This document shows, in pieces, positions 8,164 to 18,150 of a DNA stretch of 64,000 bases; positions within the stretch are counted from its first letter, which is position 1; each line of letters begins with the position of its first letter. A program made the translations under genes and the position numbers. The notes under the pieces are model-generated. The model saw nothing but the letters and a program-made list of their open reading frames with translations, made no database searches and was not told the origin of the DNA. Source of the stretch: Avimonoglobus sp965151315 (GTDB lineage: Bacteria > Bacillota > Clostridia > UBA1381); NCBI GenBank assembly GCA_965151315.1, contig CBCTZG010000001.1, positions 1-64,000 of the forward strand, in the 5' to 3' direction.

Positions 8164-11100
8164 TTGACAATATTTCAATTCAAAGACAGCCTGCATCATC
8201 CCCAATTTTCCTGGCCGAAGACCCTGCTGACCTGGGAGGCCGCACTTTCGGCGGAGATGGAGCCGGGGAAGCTGGTGATGGAGGACGTCCAAGGCCGGCC
8301 GGTACCGTTTCAGCTTTGGGATGTGGAAAAAGAGCCCGGCCGGCCGGGCCGGGCAAAGGTATCCGTCGTCAGCGGCCTGGCGCCGGGAGAGGAAAAACAG
8401 TTCTGCCTGCGGCCAGGGACACCGGCGGCATACCCTGTGGCCGAATTTGATCTGACGCTGGACAGCCCCGACAGCGTTTTTGTCCTGCGGTATGCAGGTG
8501 TAACATTCCGTGCCCGGCTGCCTGTTTTAGAAAAGAGTTGTCGTGTAAAGGAACGGGGCTGCCTGTTTTCAGACTATGAAATCCAATGCAGCCTGGCCGG
8601 CGGCGGGGAATATGCCATCCAGCTGCGGCTGATCCGGGATATGCCGTTTTTTGAGCTGCGGGAAGAGATCCGCGGCGGGGCGGCGGAAAAGCTGGAGATC
8701 CGCCTGGAGGATTTTGACCCGGTGAAGCGGTACAGCTGGTGCCGTCCGGAGGAAAAGATCGACGCGTATCTTACCCGGGATGGGTATATCCCTGTCACTA
8801 TCCTGCCCTATGAAAACTGGAACCCTTGGTTTCAGTCCAAATATATAGAATTTGCGGATGGGAATTTGGCCTGCGGATTGTTCATCCGGGATAGTGAACA
8901 GTGGGATGACGGAAAATATGCCATTTGGGGCTCGGATCCTGACATGGGGATCCGCATCCGGTATGATGGTACGGTGACATGGGAGTTTCCCCTGGCGCCT
9001 GGCCGGCGGTTCACAGGTATCGGCGTATATTCTGCCCAAACCGGGTATATTGAGGAGCTATGGACCTGGTATGCATTCCTGCATTTGGATAAGGTCAAAG
9101 ACTGGATTCTGGAATGGCCCGCCGCGCAAAGTGAATACCCGCTGTTCTGGAAGGGGGCGGAAGCCGGCGCGCTGATGTCTAATGCGTTTGGTGGGGAAAT
9201 CGGTCAGCTGTCCATGAACACGGTGATAGACCATCTGTCTAAAACCATGGCCGCGCCGGGGAAAATCAATCCGGTGGATTGCCGGGAATTTGCGGATTGG
9301 GCCGTAATCTTTGATGTAAACGCCAATAAAATGGATCAGGCAGAATTCGACCGGGCCAGGGCAGCGATGGCCTTTATGGCCTATGCGGCCATAGACGAAA
9401 ACTATATGCCTACCCGAAAAATGCTGGCCGGACACCCTAACTTCCTGGCGGACGTGGCGGCCATGGCCGGATATATGGCGGCCGTGCTGCCGTCCCATCC
9501 GGACCGGGATCAGTGGGCGGCGTTTTTTCAAAATGCCGTCAGGAAAAATCTCTGTTATCATCTCAGGCCGGATGTGGCGGCTTGGCAGAGCAAGGGCGGC
9601 CGGCCTACGGAGAATACCGCCTGTTACAATTTTGCGTCCCTTGTTCCACAGATCCGGGTCTGTATGCTGTTTGACCGGTGCGGCCTAGAAAATCCGCTGA
9701 CTGGTCCATTGGCCCGGAAATGGCTTTTTTGGCAGGTTAACAGCCTAAGCGCCCCTGTAGATGGCCGGCGGCTGTATCTGCCGCAGGGAGCCCATGCCGG
9801 GAAATTCCATCACGGCTATGTGGAGATCCCCTACTCGCTTTTGGAATTTGCCCGGATGAACGAACGGGATGATCCGGCTCTGGCCCAGTGCGTATATGCC
9901 GCGTGCCAGGGAAGCCCACTAGTTTCCCATGAGATTGAGGACTACGAAAAGGATCCATGGCGGAGCCTGTATACGCCCCGGGAAGCTATGGGAGTGCCAG
10001 CTCTGCAGTCAGAAAAATTTACGGGCTACGGCTATATTCTGCGGAGCAATGTAGGGACAGAAAATGAAATCTCTATACATTTACAGCAATTGGATTTTGG
10101 CCCCAATTACCGCTGGGGGACATTTGAAAATACAGGAAACGGCGGGATTTACTACTTTGCTGCCGGAAAGCGGTACAGCTACAACGCGGCGGAAGAAACC
10201 GGCGATCGGAACCTGGATGCTTGCGCGGGCAGCTGTAATTTCGCGGTGCTGGCGGGGCATACCTATCATAATATTGGCTTTGGGGATCTGGAGAACCCAT
10301 TGCATAACCTGGGCTTTGTGCAGGGCGCGGCCTTGAATGCGGATCCGGCGGTTGCCTATTTGTACCGGGAGCGCAGCATTATGCTGGTGGGCGGGGAATA
10401 TCTGGCGGTGTATGACCGGGTAGACGATATCACCACAAAGGGCCGGTTTTCCTGGTTCGTGAATCAAAACGAGGAATTTCCGTATATCCACCAACTCCGG
10501 CCGGGGGTAGAACCAAAGCCTTATCCGCCTGCACAGGCAGTAGATACTCTGGGTGAAAGGGATCCAGAAACTCGGGACGGTTTTTTGCAGAAGGGGATTG
10601 GGTTTGACGGCAGGGGTGATTTTTTCACCATTGTAACCCACTTGCCCCAGCTGCAGGCGCGGCGCCGGGAATACGGCGCCGAGATAATACTTCCCGGCCG
10701 GCGGGATTTGGTTTTTGATGATAGCGCGAAGATCCGGTATCAAGAAGAACATGCGGGCTTTATCGGATACCGGGGCGTGATCAGCCGTGCTGACAGTGGT
10801 GATTCCCGAGGCGCGGTGCTTTGTGGAGAGATGATCTTGCTTGATGGTATCCAGATAAGCTGCGGGAAGCCGACTACAGCAGTCAGCATTGAAATTAGGG
10901 ACGGAAAAATAAACGGAAAACTGCACCTGACCCGGGAGGATATCCTGACTTGGACTATCCTGGGTAAACAGGAGGCGCGCACCTTGCCGGCAGGACAATA
11001 TGTCTGGCGCTGGAAAGACGGTGTGGAAATTGCACCAGTTCCAGACCCATACATTTATATGGAAAACACTGCGTTTAAACGCAATATCGGACGGCATGAA

Positions 11101-11181
11101 TTCGGGTTCTCCGGCTTTGACTTCCGTCGGCGGAAAACAAACTGGACATATCCATTTGCGCAAAAAGGAGACGAACAATGA
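8164..11181 (+). CDS. Heparinase II/III-like polysaccharide lyase, no signal peptide
   Basis: I chose the TTG at 8164 as start because GGAGAG lies 7 nt upstream and earlier in-frame starts fall inside the 8110-8140 stem-loop. The ~1005-residue protein has an N-terminal beta-sandwich (1-300), a Trp-rich helical toroid (about 305-600, with RPTENTACYNF near 480) and a C-terminal beta-sandwich beginning near 620 (ENTGNGGIYYFAAGKRY). This order matches heparinase-II/III-like lyases of acidic polysaccharides. I recognise the fold pattern rather than an exact family, so the substrate is open. No signal peptide is seen, so it should act in the cytoplasm on imported oligosaccharides, unlike its secreted neighbours. 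Its stop overlaps the start of the next gene (ATGA), indicating translational coupling. Confidence 0.72.
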   Translation: MTIFQFKDSLHHPQFSWPKTLLTWEAALSAEMEPGKLVMEDVQGRPVPFQLWDVEKEPGRPGRAKVSVVSGLAPGEEKQFCLRPGTPAAYPVAEFDLTLDSPDSVFVLRYAGVTFRARLPVLEKSCRVKERGCLFSDYEIQCSLAGGGEYAIQLRLIRDMPFFELREEIRGGAAEKLEIRLEDFDPVKRYSWCRPEEKIDAYLTRDGYIPVTILPYENWNPWFQSKYIEFADGNLACGLFIRDSEQWDDGKYAIWGSDPDMGIRIRYDGTVTWEFPLAPGRRFTGIGVYSAQTGYIEELWTWYAFLHLDKVKDWILEWPAAQSEYPLFWKGAEAGALMSNAFGGEIGQLSMNTVIDHLSKTMAAPGKINPVDCREFADWAVIFDVNANKMDQAEFDRARAAMAFMAYAAIDENYMPTRKMLAGHPNFLADVAAMAGYMAAVLPSHPDRDQWAAFFQNAVRKNLCYHLRPDVAAWQSKGGRPTENTACYNFASLVPQIRVCMLFDRCGLENPLTGPLARKWLFWQVNSLSAPVDGRRLYLPQGAHAGKFHHGYVEIPYSLLEFARMNERDDPALAQCVYAACQGSPLVSHEIEDYEKDPWRSLYTPREAMGVPALQSEKFTGYGYILRSNVGTENEISIHLQQLDFGPNYRWGTFENTGNGGIYYFAAGKRYSYNAAEETGDRNLDACAGSCNFAVLAGHTYHNIGFGDLENPLHNLGFVQGAALNADPAVAYLYRERSIMLVGGEYLAVYDRVDDITTKGRFSWFVNQNEEFPYIHQLRPGVEPKPYPPAQAVDTLGERDPETRDGFLQKGIGFDGRGDFFTIVTHLPQLQARRREYGAEIILPGRRDLVFDDSAKIRYQEEHAGFIGYRGVISRADSGDSRGAVLCGEMILLDGIQISCGKPTTAVSIEIRDGKINGKLHLTREDILTWTILGKQEARTLPAGQYVWRWKDGVEIAPVPDPYIYMENTAFKRNIGRHEFGFSGFDFRRRKTNWTYPFAQKGDEQ

Positions 11182-14100
11182 AAAAAACAGTGAGCCTGTT
11201 TTTATTGATATGGCTGTGGCTCGGCAGCATAACGCCGGCACAGGCCCAGGAACCAGCTGTGATCCGGGCCGGCTGGAAGGCCGGGCCGGGGGAAGCGCTG
11301 GGGATTTATGGCGCCGGGTTTTCCCAGCCGGGGGAACAGACACAGGTGTTTTTATATCCCTTGGGAGACGGCAAAACGCCAGCGCGGCACACGGCCTGGG
11401 AGCTGCGGATCTTGAATATGGACGATGGGGTAATCCAGGGGGAGATCCCGGCAGATATGCCCAAGGATCAGTATTTTGGAATTGTAAAAGTAGGGACACA
11501 GAATAGCGAACCATTTCTTATGAATACCCCACAGGCCGACTGGCTTTCAGATCCGGAAATTTGCGCCGGGCAGACTGTCCGGCTGTTTGGCCGCAATTTT
11601 CTGCACCCAGCGGATGCGGCTGGAAACCAAACCGCGGTTTGGCTCTGCGATCTGGAAACAAACGCGGAATTACCGGCAGAGGTTACTGCAGTCACAGCCT
11701 ATACAGTAGATTTTCTTGTCCCCAAAACAGCTGTGCCGGACCGGCAATATACGGTCCGGATACAGGCAGGGCCCAGCAGCTATGGATCGGCTAGGCTCCC
11801 GGAAGATGAAGCTGTGGTCTGCCGGGCGGACACAAATTTCCAGGCGGTAAAGGATCAGTACGGGATTGAGCTGGGCTGGGCCTGTGAACTGAATTTAGAA
11901 AATTGCTGGAATGTACGGGATTTCGGCGCGGCGGGAGACGGCAGGACGGACGACAGCACCGCTGTGCAGGCCGCGCTGGCGGCGGCGGAAAAAGCCGGCG
12001 GCGGCCGGATATACTTTCCCGCCGGGATCTATGACATAACCAGCTTAGAAAAGGGACTGTCCATTCCGGCCCATACGGTATTGGCCGGGGACGGCCGGGA
12101 AAATACAGTTATCCGGACAAACCTGCGGATCAACGGTGCCGCCGGTGCCTCCGGCATTTGCGGGCTCACCGTCCGGTCGGATGCAATCCGGCCCGGGGAC
12201 GATACCCGGCGGCTGATCTCCGGCTATGTAGGCGGGCTGGTCTATGCCAGCAATCCCCAGGCCCGGTTTTTTATGCAGGACGCGGGGATATACGCGGCAG
12301 ACGGCAGCAGCTTTGTCAGCTACGAGCACCGGCAGATTGTGATTGAAAACTGTCATTTTGATATTACCCACCAGGGCCCTATGCTGACCAATGACAATTC
12401 CTATATCCGCATGAATCTGCGGTTCCGGAACAATTATGTCCGCAATACTCAGCGGTCGATGCTCTGGTGCGGCAATCACTCCTGGATTGACGGATGCACA
12501 TTTGACGGCGACAACGGCGGCGATAACTGCGAAAAGGGGGAAAACGGGCAGGCGGCCACCATGGAGCATCGGATCAGTGAAATGTGGGGAGATAAAATAT
12601 ATTATGGCAATAACTTGGTGACGGGAACGATTGGCGATCAGCGGCCGGGTCATGACGACAACAGCGGGGAAGGCGTATGCAACCAGGCCACCTGCATTAT
12701 CGCCTTGGATAAAACCAAGGCGGCGGACACCCTGACCATTACCGGGAATACGGATTTTGATGCTGTGCAGGCAGGGGAGGACCCTGTGGCAGGGAACCGC
12801 GGCAAAAAGCTGATCGGCGCGAAAATCGCGGTAATTTCCGGCCGGGGCTTGGGCCAGGTCCGGCGGGTTGTAGCTGCCGAGGGGGACACGCTGACCATAG
12901 ACAGCCCCTGGACAGTTATCCCAGCGCCGGGGGATGTATTTACCGTAGACGGCAGCATAGCGGAACGGTATATTATTGTCAATAACCGGATCGAGGCCAA
13001 GACCCGGAAGGGCGGGATTATGCTCTATAATAAAAGTTATGACAATATCATTGCGGACAATGTGCTGACCAACAGCGGGGGGATATGGTTTGGAAAGGCC
13101 CAGGAACCCAGCCAGAAACGGAGCGGGATCGCGTATTTCAATTATGTTGCTGGGAATCAGCTTTCCGGGGGGATCATGGATAAAGAAGGGGGGATGCGGG
13201 ACAACGCCCTGTGCATCGGCCCCGGGGACGACGGCGGAACAGAGATGAACTCCAATGCGGAAATCAACGCCGTATCCCAGTTTGGAAATTTGTACCGGGG
13301 GAACACAATCCATGGAAACGGAACCCAGATCCAGCCGGAAAGCGATTACAACGGCAAATTTGTTTTGTATAACGGTTTTGTAGTATCGACGCCGGATAGC
13401 GGCACGGGAACAGCACCGCTGGCCCGCGGCCTGATTCTGGACGGGAACCGGGCCTACAATTCTGTCAATGGCGTAACGCTGTCCAATACGGCCAGCCGGA
13501 CGCTGCTGTATAAAAACGATTTTTCCGGGAACGGTACCGATTATCAAGACTATTTCAGCCAGGGTACGGTGGTGGTGAAGGCGGACGGACAGGCAGAGGC
13601 CTGGCCGGGGCCTGCGTATGACTGGACGGAAACTGTGGAGACTACCCAGGATACAGCAGGCCGGGTTTTCCAGAGCGTACCGGTGCAGATTGGCGACCGG
13701 CGGTATTTATACATTGCCGGGCAGGGCGGGTTATATGTGTACTGTGTGACAGATGGCATCCAGCTGGTGCAGTCGGTGCAGGAGGATACGTCGGAATATT
13801 ATTCCTCCTATGTAGCGGCCCGGGACGGTATGCTGTATTATGCGGTCAATCGAAAAAATACAAAAAAGCTATATGGGTACGCGATCAACCCGGATGGGAC
13901 GGTCATATCTCAGGCACCGGCTTGGGAGCTGCGTATGACGATTACAGGCCTGGCAGTCTGCGGAGATGTTCTGGTAGTATGCCAGGCAAGCAACGGGGCG
14001 TCTGTGTATGATATCCATACCCGGGAAAAGGTGGCGTCCTTTGCGGCGGGGACGGCGGTTCGGAGTATCCAGCTGGAACGGCTGGACGCGGATACCTATC

Positions 14101-14945
14101 GGGTATATTATATAACCCAAACGCCGTATACAGAAAATATTGGCGGAACTGATTACACCTGCGGCGAAACCTTCCACATTGCGGAGCTGAAAAATCATAT
14201 GGTCACAACATTGTTTTCGGGAAAACCGCAGGGGGGGCCCTGGCCAGGCTTTGGGGAATACGCGGCTATAACCGGACTTGGAGCCGGCTGGGGCAGCATT
14301 ACCGTTTTGGAACCCAATATCATTCAGCTGAATCCGGACAGCAAGAATTTTAACTATACGAACCTGGTTATTGACGCCCGGGATCCGCAAAGCCCGGTGA
14401 TTACCGGGTCCTATACCAATAACGCTGCCGTACGGGGCATGGTAAAGCTCAGGCCCCGGGTTTTTGCGGCCCTGCTGGCCAATGGCGATATCTATATCTG
14501 GGACTACGCGGATCCCAGCAGCCGGATAGAATGCGCGCCGGTTAAACACGGACAGATCCGCAGCGGCAAGGATATCAGTATATTAGGGAACCAGCTGTAT
14601 GTGATGAGCGATTCCGGCTTTGCGGTCTATGGACTGGAGACAGCCCGGGGGATTGCAGCAAGTATGCCGTATATGGAATACGCCTTTGACAGCTGCGGGG
14701 ACGGCGGCTATACCTTGTATTGGGACATATATGCCGGAGAGGGCGGAGCCCTTACTATAACCGCGGCGGAATATGCCTCGGGAAACAGGCTGACGGCAGC
14801 GGATGCCAGACAGATTTCTGTACAGGCTGGCCATAGCCGGATCCAGCAAAAATTTGTAGCAGACAATAACGAGGACATAAAAATAATGGTGTGGAACGAT
14901 ATGATTCCCTTGCAGGAAGCAAAAATTTTTTATTCACAGCCATAA
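11178..14945 (+). CDS. Secreted pectate-lyase-3 beta-helix fused to propeller module
   Basis: ATG 11178 overlaps the previous stop and follows AAAGGAGA. Signal peptide (cleaved near AQA-QE). Two TIG-like domains, then a beta-helix starting near residue 243 (WNVRDFGAAGDGRTDD; GGGRIYFPAGIYDI) containing the same GRGLGQVRRVV insert as 3495-6599. Long stretches are nearly identical to that paralogue (ITHQGPM, TQRSMLW, HSWIDGCTF, MEHRISEMWGDK). From about residue 825 the protein continues as a beta-propeller and ends with an FN3-like domain (IKIMVWNDMIPLQ), both matching 6633-8102. There is no SLH domain, so the product may be released into the medium or held by its propeller. It likely acts on a pectin-like polymer; the enzymatic class is inferred from the fold. 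It is the last gene of the left operon. Confidence 0.87.
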   Translation: MKKTVSLFLLIWLWLGSITPAQAQEPAVIRAGWKAGPGEALGIYGAGFSQPGEQTQVFLYPLGDGKTPARHTAWELRILNMDDGVIQGEIPADMPKDQYFGIVKVGTQNSEPFLMNTPQADWLSDPEICAGQTVRLFGRNFLHPADAAGNQTAVWLCDLETNAELPAEVTAVTAYTVDFLVPKTAVPDRQYTVRIQAGPSSYGSARLPEDEAVVCRADTNFQAVKDQYGIELGWACELNLENCWNVRDFGAAGDGRTDDSTAVQAALAAAEKAGGGRIYFPAGIYDITSLEKGLSIPAHTVLAGDGRENTVIRTNLRINGAAGASGICGLTVRSDAIRPGDDTRRLISGYVGGLVYASNPQARFFMQDAGIYAADGSSFVSYEHRQIVIENCHFDITHQGPMLTNDNSYIRMNLRFRNNYVRNTQRSMLWCGNHSWIDGCTFDGDNGGDNCEKGENGQAATMEHRISEMWGDKIYYGNNLVTGTIGDQRPGHDDNSGEGVCNQATCIIALDKTKAADTLTITGNTDFDAVQAGEDPVAGNRGKKLIGAKIAVISGRGLGQVRRVVAAEGDTLTIDSPWTVIPAPGDVFTVDGSIAERYIIVNNRIEAKTRKGGIMLYNKSYDNIIADNVLTNSGGIWFGKAQEPSQKRSGIAYFNYVAGNQLSGGIMDKEGGMRDNALCIGPGDDGGTEMNSNAEINAVSQFGNLYRGNTIHGNGTQIQPESDYNGKFVLYNGFVVSTPDSGTGTAPLARGLILDGNRAYNSVNGVTLSNTASRTLLYKNDFSGNGTDYQDYFSQGTVVVKADGQAEAWPGPAYDWTETVETTQDTAGRVFQSVPVQIGDRRYLYIAGQGGLYVYCVTDGIQLVQSVQEDTSEYYSSYVAARDGMLYYAVNRKNTKKLYGYAINPDGTVISQAPAWELRMTITGLAVCGDVLVVCQASNGASVYDIHTREKVASFAAGTAVRSIQLERLDADTYRVYYITQTPYTENIGGTDYTCGETFHIAELKNHMVTTLFSGKPQGGPWPGFGEYAAITGLGAGWGSITVLEPNIIQLNPDSKNFNYTNLVIDARDPQSPVITGSYTNNAAVRGMVKLRPRVFAALLANGDIYIWDYADPSSRIECAPVKHGQIRSGKDISILGNQLYVMSDSGFAVYGLETARGIAASMPYMEYAFDSCGDGGYTLYWDIYAGEGGALTITAAEYASGNRLTAADARQISVQAGHSRIQQKFVADNNEDIKIMVWNDMIPLQEAKIFYSQP

Positions 14946-15025
14946 AACCGGCGAACTATTTAACGTCCCTGTTTTGGCCAAATTGAGCACAGCAGAGAAA
15001 ACGAAAGTTCTTTTCCAAAGTACAT

Positions 15026-15062
15026 AAAACGGGTATGCCTGGATGTCAGGCATACCCGTTTT
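15026..15062. terminator. Bidirectional rho-independent terminator between convergent genes
   Basis: Sixteen-base perfect arms (AAAACGGGTATGCCTG and its complement) enclose a 5-nt loop. The A-run at the left and T-run at the right make it functional in both directions. It separates the left surface-protein operon from the oppositely oriented histidine kinase gene. Confidence 0.9.
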
Positions 15063-15134
15063 CAGTTTGTATAGTTATACCGCCCGCAGGCTGGACGCGC
15101 CTTTGGCTGCCGCAAGCGGCAGTCTCCAGGTCTA

Positions 15135-16919
15135 TCAATCCTCTGGCTGTCTCCAAGTGGTCTTGGGCAACTCAATCAGAACAACGGTGCCGCCGTTTTG
15201 CCGGGAGCGGACAAATACGCCGTAAGCGTTTCCGAAAATGATCCGGATGCGCTGATTCACGTTTAAAAGCCCGATGTGGCTGCTGTTCTGGGCGTTGTCA
15301 TCCAAAAGCCGGCGGTTGAGCTCCTCAATGGTTTTCCCATCCATACCAACCCCGTCGTCCTCAATAGCGAAAACAATGCGGCTGCCGTAAGCCTGGCCTT
15401 TTATTTTAAGCAGCCCCTTCTCATCCTTGGGCTTCAGACCGTGATAGACGGCGTTTTCGATAATGGGCTGCAGGCAGATGTTAATGATCGCGCAGCCGTA
15501 GAGCTCTTCGTCTACATCCCAGATTACATCAAATAAATCGCCGTACCGCAGATTTAATATGTTCAGATAGTCCTGGGTATGCTTTAATTCCTGGGATATG
15601 GGGATCAGATACGCCGCTTCATCGCTGGTATTATTCCGGAACAGATTCGCCAGGCTGATCACTGCCCGGGAAACATCGTTTTCGTCGTTGGTTAGGCTGT
15701 AGGCCATCCAGTTGATCGTCTCCAGCGTATTATATAAAAAGTGCGGGTTAATCTGGGCCTGCAGCATAGCATACTGGGATTTTTTCAGCATCTGCATCCG
15801 GTCCTCTAAAATCGACTGCATCTGTTCTTTATCGCCGATATGCCGTTCAATACTATGCATAATATAGTTTAATTCGTCTTTATTTTTGGAAAGCGAGTCC
15901 TCCCGGGGATCTGTCTCGTCCAGGAACGTAATAATCTCCCGAACCGGGTCATAGCTCCTTGCCGCGATAATGTAAGCCACAATAATACTCAGCAGGATTA
16001 GTCCCACCAGCATAAAAACGATCTGCGACTGCATAGTTTTGATTTTGTCCTGATAAGCGGACATGGGCAGGACGCTGATATAGGAAAAACCAAAGGCGTC
16101 TGATGGGATTGAAGATACCATGCGCTCAGCGCTGTCCAATGGCCGGATGGCCGATTCTCCCGCGGACAGACCGGAAATCAGCGCGGAATCGGATATGCGG
16201 GTTCCAAACAGGGAACTATCCTTGCAAAGCAGGATCCGGCCGTTTTCGTCGACCAAATAAATTTCCTGTCCCTTTTTATATCGGTCGGTAATCATCGTTT
16301 TGTATAAAGAGGGACTGTTGATATTCAGCACCACAGCGCCCATTTTTTCGTTCTCAATATAAACTGGCTTAATAATGGAAATCAGTTGGGGAAAATTATT
16401 GTTTTTCACACGGGGAATAATAGTGCCTGTCCGGCTGTTATCAGACATATAGGCCTCTACCCAGTTGTCATCCCGCAAATCCTGCAGCATTGTTTTTCTC
16501 TCTCCGGCGAAGACTTCGCCATTTAGCTCAGAATAAATGTATACGGAATCTACATACCGGTAGATCATAGGCAGGGCGTTGATAAACTGTGTAAAATCAC
16601 CGAATGATCCGGATTGGGTATCGTTAAACCAGTCGTTGAGCATAAACATACGTACATTTTCGTTGCTGGCAATATGGATCGTCAGTGTTTCACATTCCTG
16701 TATAACCGTATCCAGCGCGTTTTTAACCCCTTCTGCCAGGGAGGAATTCTCCAACGCGATCTGGTCGTTTGTAATTTTTGTCAAGTTATACGAATAAAGA
16801 AAACTCAGCGTAAGAAACGGGATTAGCAACAGAAGAAAAATCAACATAAAGCTGCAGAAAAACAAGCTGTTGAATTTGTAGTTCTTGATATAATACCAAA
16901 TATTTTTTTGCTTATCCAT
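15135..16919 (-). CDS. YesM-type sensor histidine kinase
   Basis: A 594-residue membrane kinase. TM1 lies near residues 19-42, followed by a ~250-residue extracellular sensor of the dCache type (ILLCKDSSLFGTRIS), then TM2 near 298-320 and a HAMP-like linker. The His_kinase domain carries the phospho-acceptor motif INPHFLYNTLE (His near 393). The HATPase_c domain has N-box PIIENAVYHGLKP and G-box EDDGVGMD. This is the LytS/YesM class that signals with AraC-type regulators to control sugar-uptake operons. It lies 17 nt downstream of the response regulator in the same operon. Its position between the two enzyme operons suggests that it senses an oligosaccharide released by those enzymes. Confidence 0.95.
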   Translation of the reverse strand: MDKQKNIWYYIKNYKFNSLFFCSFMLIFLLLLIPFLTLSFLYSYNLTKITNDQIALENSSLAEGVKNALDTVIQECETLTIHIASNENVRMFMLNDWFNDTQSGSFGDFTQFINALPMIYRYVDSVYIYSELNGEVFAGERKTMLQDLRDDNWVEAYMSDNSRTGTIIPRVKNNNFPQLISIIKPVYIENEKMGAVVLNINSPSLYKTMITDRYKKGQEIYLVDENGRILLCKDSSLFGTRISDSALISGLSAGESAIRPLDSAERMVSSIPSDAFGFSYISVLPMSAYQDKIKTMQSQIVFMLVGLILLSIIVAYIIAARSYDPVREIITFLDETDPREDSLSKNKDELNYIMHSIERHIGDKEQMQSILEDRMQMLKKSQYAMLQAQINPHFLYNTLETINWMAYSLTNDENDVSRAVISLANLFRNNTSDEAAYLIPISQELKHTQDYLNILNLRYGDLFDVIWDVDEELYGCAIINICLQPIIENAVYHGLKPKDEKGLLKIKGQAYGSRIVFAIEDDGVGMDGKTIEELNRRLLDDNAQNSSHIGLLNVNQRIRIIFGNAYGVFVRSRQNGGTVVLIELPKTTWRQPED

Positions 16920-16936
16920 AATTAGTTCTCCTGGGC

Positions 16937-17968
16937 CTATGAGTTAAAAGAGGCATGCCGGGTATACTCTGTGGGGGTGCAGCCGTAGTATTCCTTAAAA
17001 ATCCGGGAAAAATAGCCGGAATTGCTGTAGCCGCAAGCCTGGCTTACGTCGGTCACTTTCTTGTTTTCTTTTAAAAACTGCGCCGCGTGTTCCATCCGTA
17101 CCCGGAGCAGATAGTCGCTGAAATTTTCCCCGGTCTGCTTTTTGAAAAACCGGCTAAAATATACAGTACTCAAAAACGCCTTTTCCGCCACATCCTGCAG
17201 GGACAAATCCTCCCCGAAATGGTCGTCGATGTATTGCTTGATTTTGGACAGCAGAACATCGTTGGAGTTTTGGTCATCCCGGGACAGGGCATCCGCGATA
17301 TTTTCCGCAAGCCGAACCGCCGCCGCCTGGACATCCTCCGGGGCGCGCAGCTCCGGCAGGGCTTGGTAGTCAAACTTTTCGCCGGTCAGCTGGATTTTTA
17401 AAGCGCTGAACAGCTTATTGAAAATCGTATCAAACAAGTTATAGGCGTATTGCCCCAAATTCGTCCCATTATGCAGGTTGCTGTCTAACAGGCCTTTGAC
17501 AGCCGCCGCTGCTTCTTCCCGTTTCCCGGCCACCAGGTCTGCGTAAAGCTGCTTGACCCGGTCAAAAAACTGGTCTACCTGCGTGACCGTTGTTTTATCC
17601 AGCTCCGCTTTTACGTCGTTTAAAACGCTGCGGAGCTCGTCAAAATCTGTGGGCTTGGAGATGTAATTCATAACATTATAACGGATCGCCGCCCGGGCAT
17701 ATTCAAATTCCTTATAGCCGCTGAGCAGGACAACTTTAATTTCCGGCCTGTTTTCATACACATACTGGGCTAAGTCAATGCCGGATTTATGCACCATTTT
17801 AATATCGGAAATAATCAGATCCACCGTATGATCCCGCAAAAAGTCAATCGCTTCCTCACCGTCCTTGAACGTATAGGAAACCTGGAAATCAGAGGATGTA
17901 TTATTGATAAAAGAAGATATGCCCTTGCGGATCATCAGTTCATCGTCAACGACTATGATTTCGTACAT
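16937..17968 (-). CDS. YesN-type response regulator with AraC DNA-binding domain
   Basis: A 343-residue protein with an N-terminal receiver (acidic pocket VVDDE, phospho-acceptor Asp55 in IISDIKM, conserved Lys in YISKP), a ~110-residue helical linker and a C-terminal AraC pair of helix-turn-helix motifs (LQDVAEKAFLSTVYFSRFFK; VSQACGYSNSGYFSRIFKEY). AGGAGG lies 6 nt before the ATG. It pairs with the YesM-like kinase and is expected to activate the divergent permease promoter at 18094-18122 and perhaps the left operon. Confidence 0.95.
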   Translation of the reverse strand: MYEIIVVDDELMIRKGISSFINNTSSDFQVSYTFKDGEEAIDFLRDHTVDLIISDIKMVHKSGIDLAQYVYENRPEIKVVLLSGYKEFEYARAAIRYNVMNYISKPTDFDELRSVLNDVKAELDKTTVTQVDQFFDRVKQLYADLVAGKREEAAAAVKGLLDSNLHNGTNLGQYAYNLFDTIFNKLFSALKIQLTGEKFDYQALPELRAPEDVQAAAVRLAENIADALSRDDQNSNDVLLSKIKQYIDDHFGEDLSLQDVAEKAFLSTVYFSRFFKKQTGENFSDYLLRVRMEHAAQFLKENKKVTDVSQACGYSNSGYFSRIFKEYYGCTPTEYTRHASFNS

Positions 17969-17999
17969 GCGATCAGCCTCCTGTTGTGAATTTATTTCC

Positions 18000-18028
18000 A
18001 GTATAGCATGAATCCACTAAAAATACAA
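18000..18028 (-). promoter_or_regulatory. Promoter of the two-component operon
   Basis: Reading on the minus strand: TTGTAT, 17 nt, TATACT, ending about 32 nt before the regulator's ATG. It lies back to back with the permease promoter, so one regulator site between them could act on both. Confidence 0.65.
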
Positions 18029-18093
18029 GCAAAAAAACAGCAAACTATACAAAAAAAAGTTAACAAAGTGTATCAAATGTAAAATTTTTATGA

Positions 18094-18122
18094 TTGAGAC
18101 GAAAAAGAAAAGGGCTTATAAT
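18094..18122 (+). promoter_or_regulatory. Promoter of the permease/surface-protein operon
   Basis: TTGAGA, 17 nt, TATAAT, starting 57 nt before ATG 18151. The AT-rich stretch 18020-18090 upstream is the likely place for activator binding. It is the only clear sigma-A promoter seen ahead of the ~20-kb run that ends at 38054. Confidence 0.7.
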
Positions 18123-18150
18123 AAAAGTAGACTAAAAGAGAAGGGTGAGA

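Noticed and set aside
10081..11514. 477-codon minus-strand frame
   Set aside because: It spans two convincing plus-strand genes and encodes no recognisable domain; its composition follows from the GC-rich opposite strand.
12045..13547. 500-codon minus-strand frame
   Set aside because: Antisense to the beta-helix part of 11178-14945. The similar shadow at 4569-5786 comes from the same paralogous DNA, not from a conserved antisense gene.
17969..18150. Catabolite-repression (cre) site near the permease promoter
   Set aside because: I searched by eye for the usual cre palindrome and found no acceptable match.
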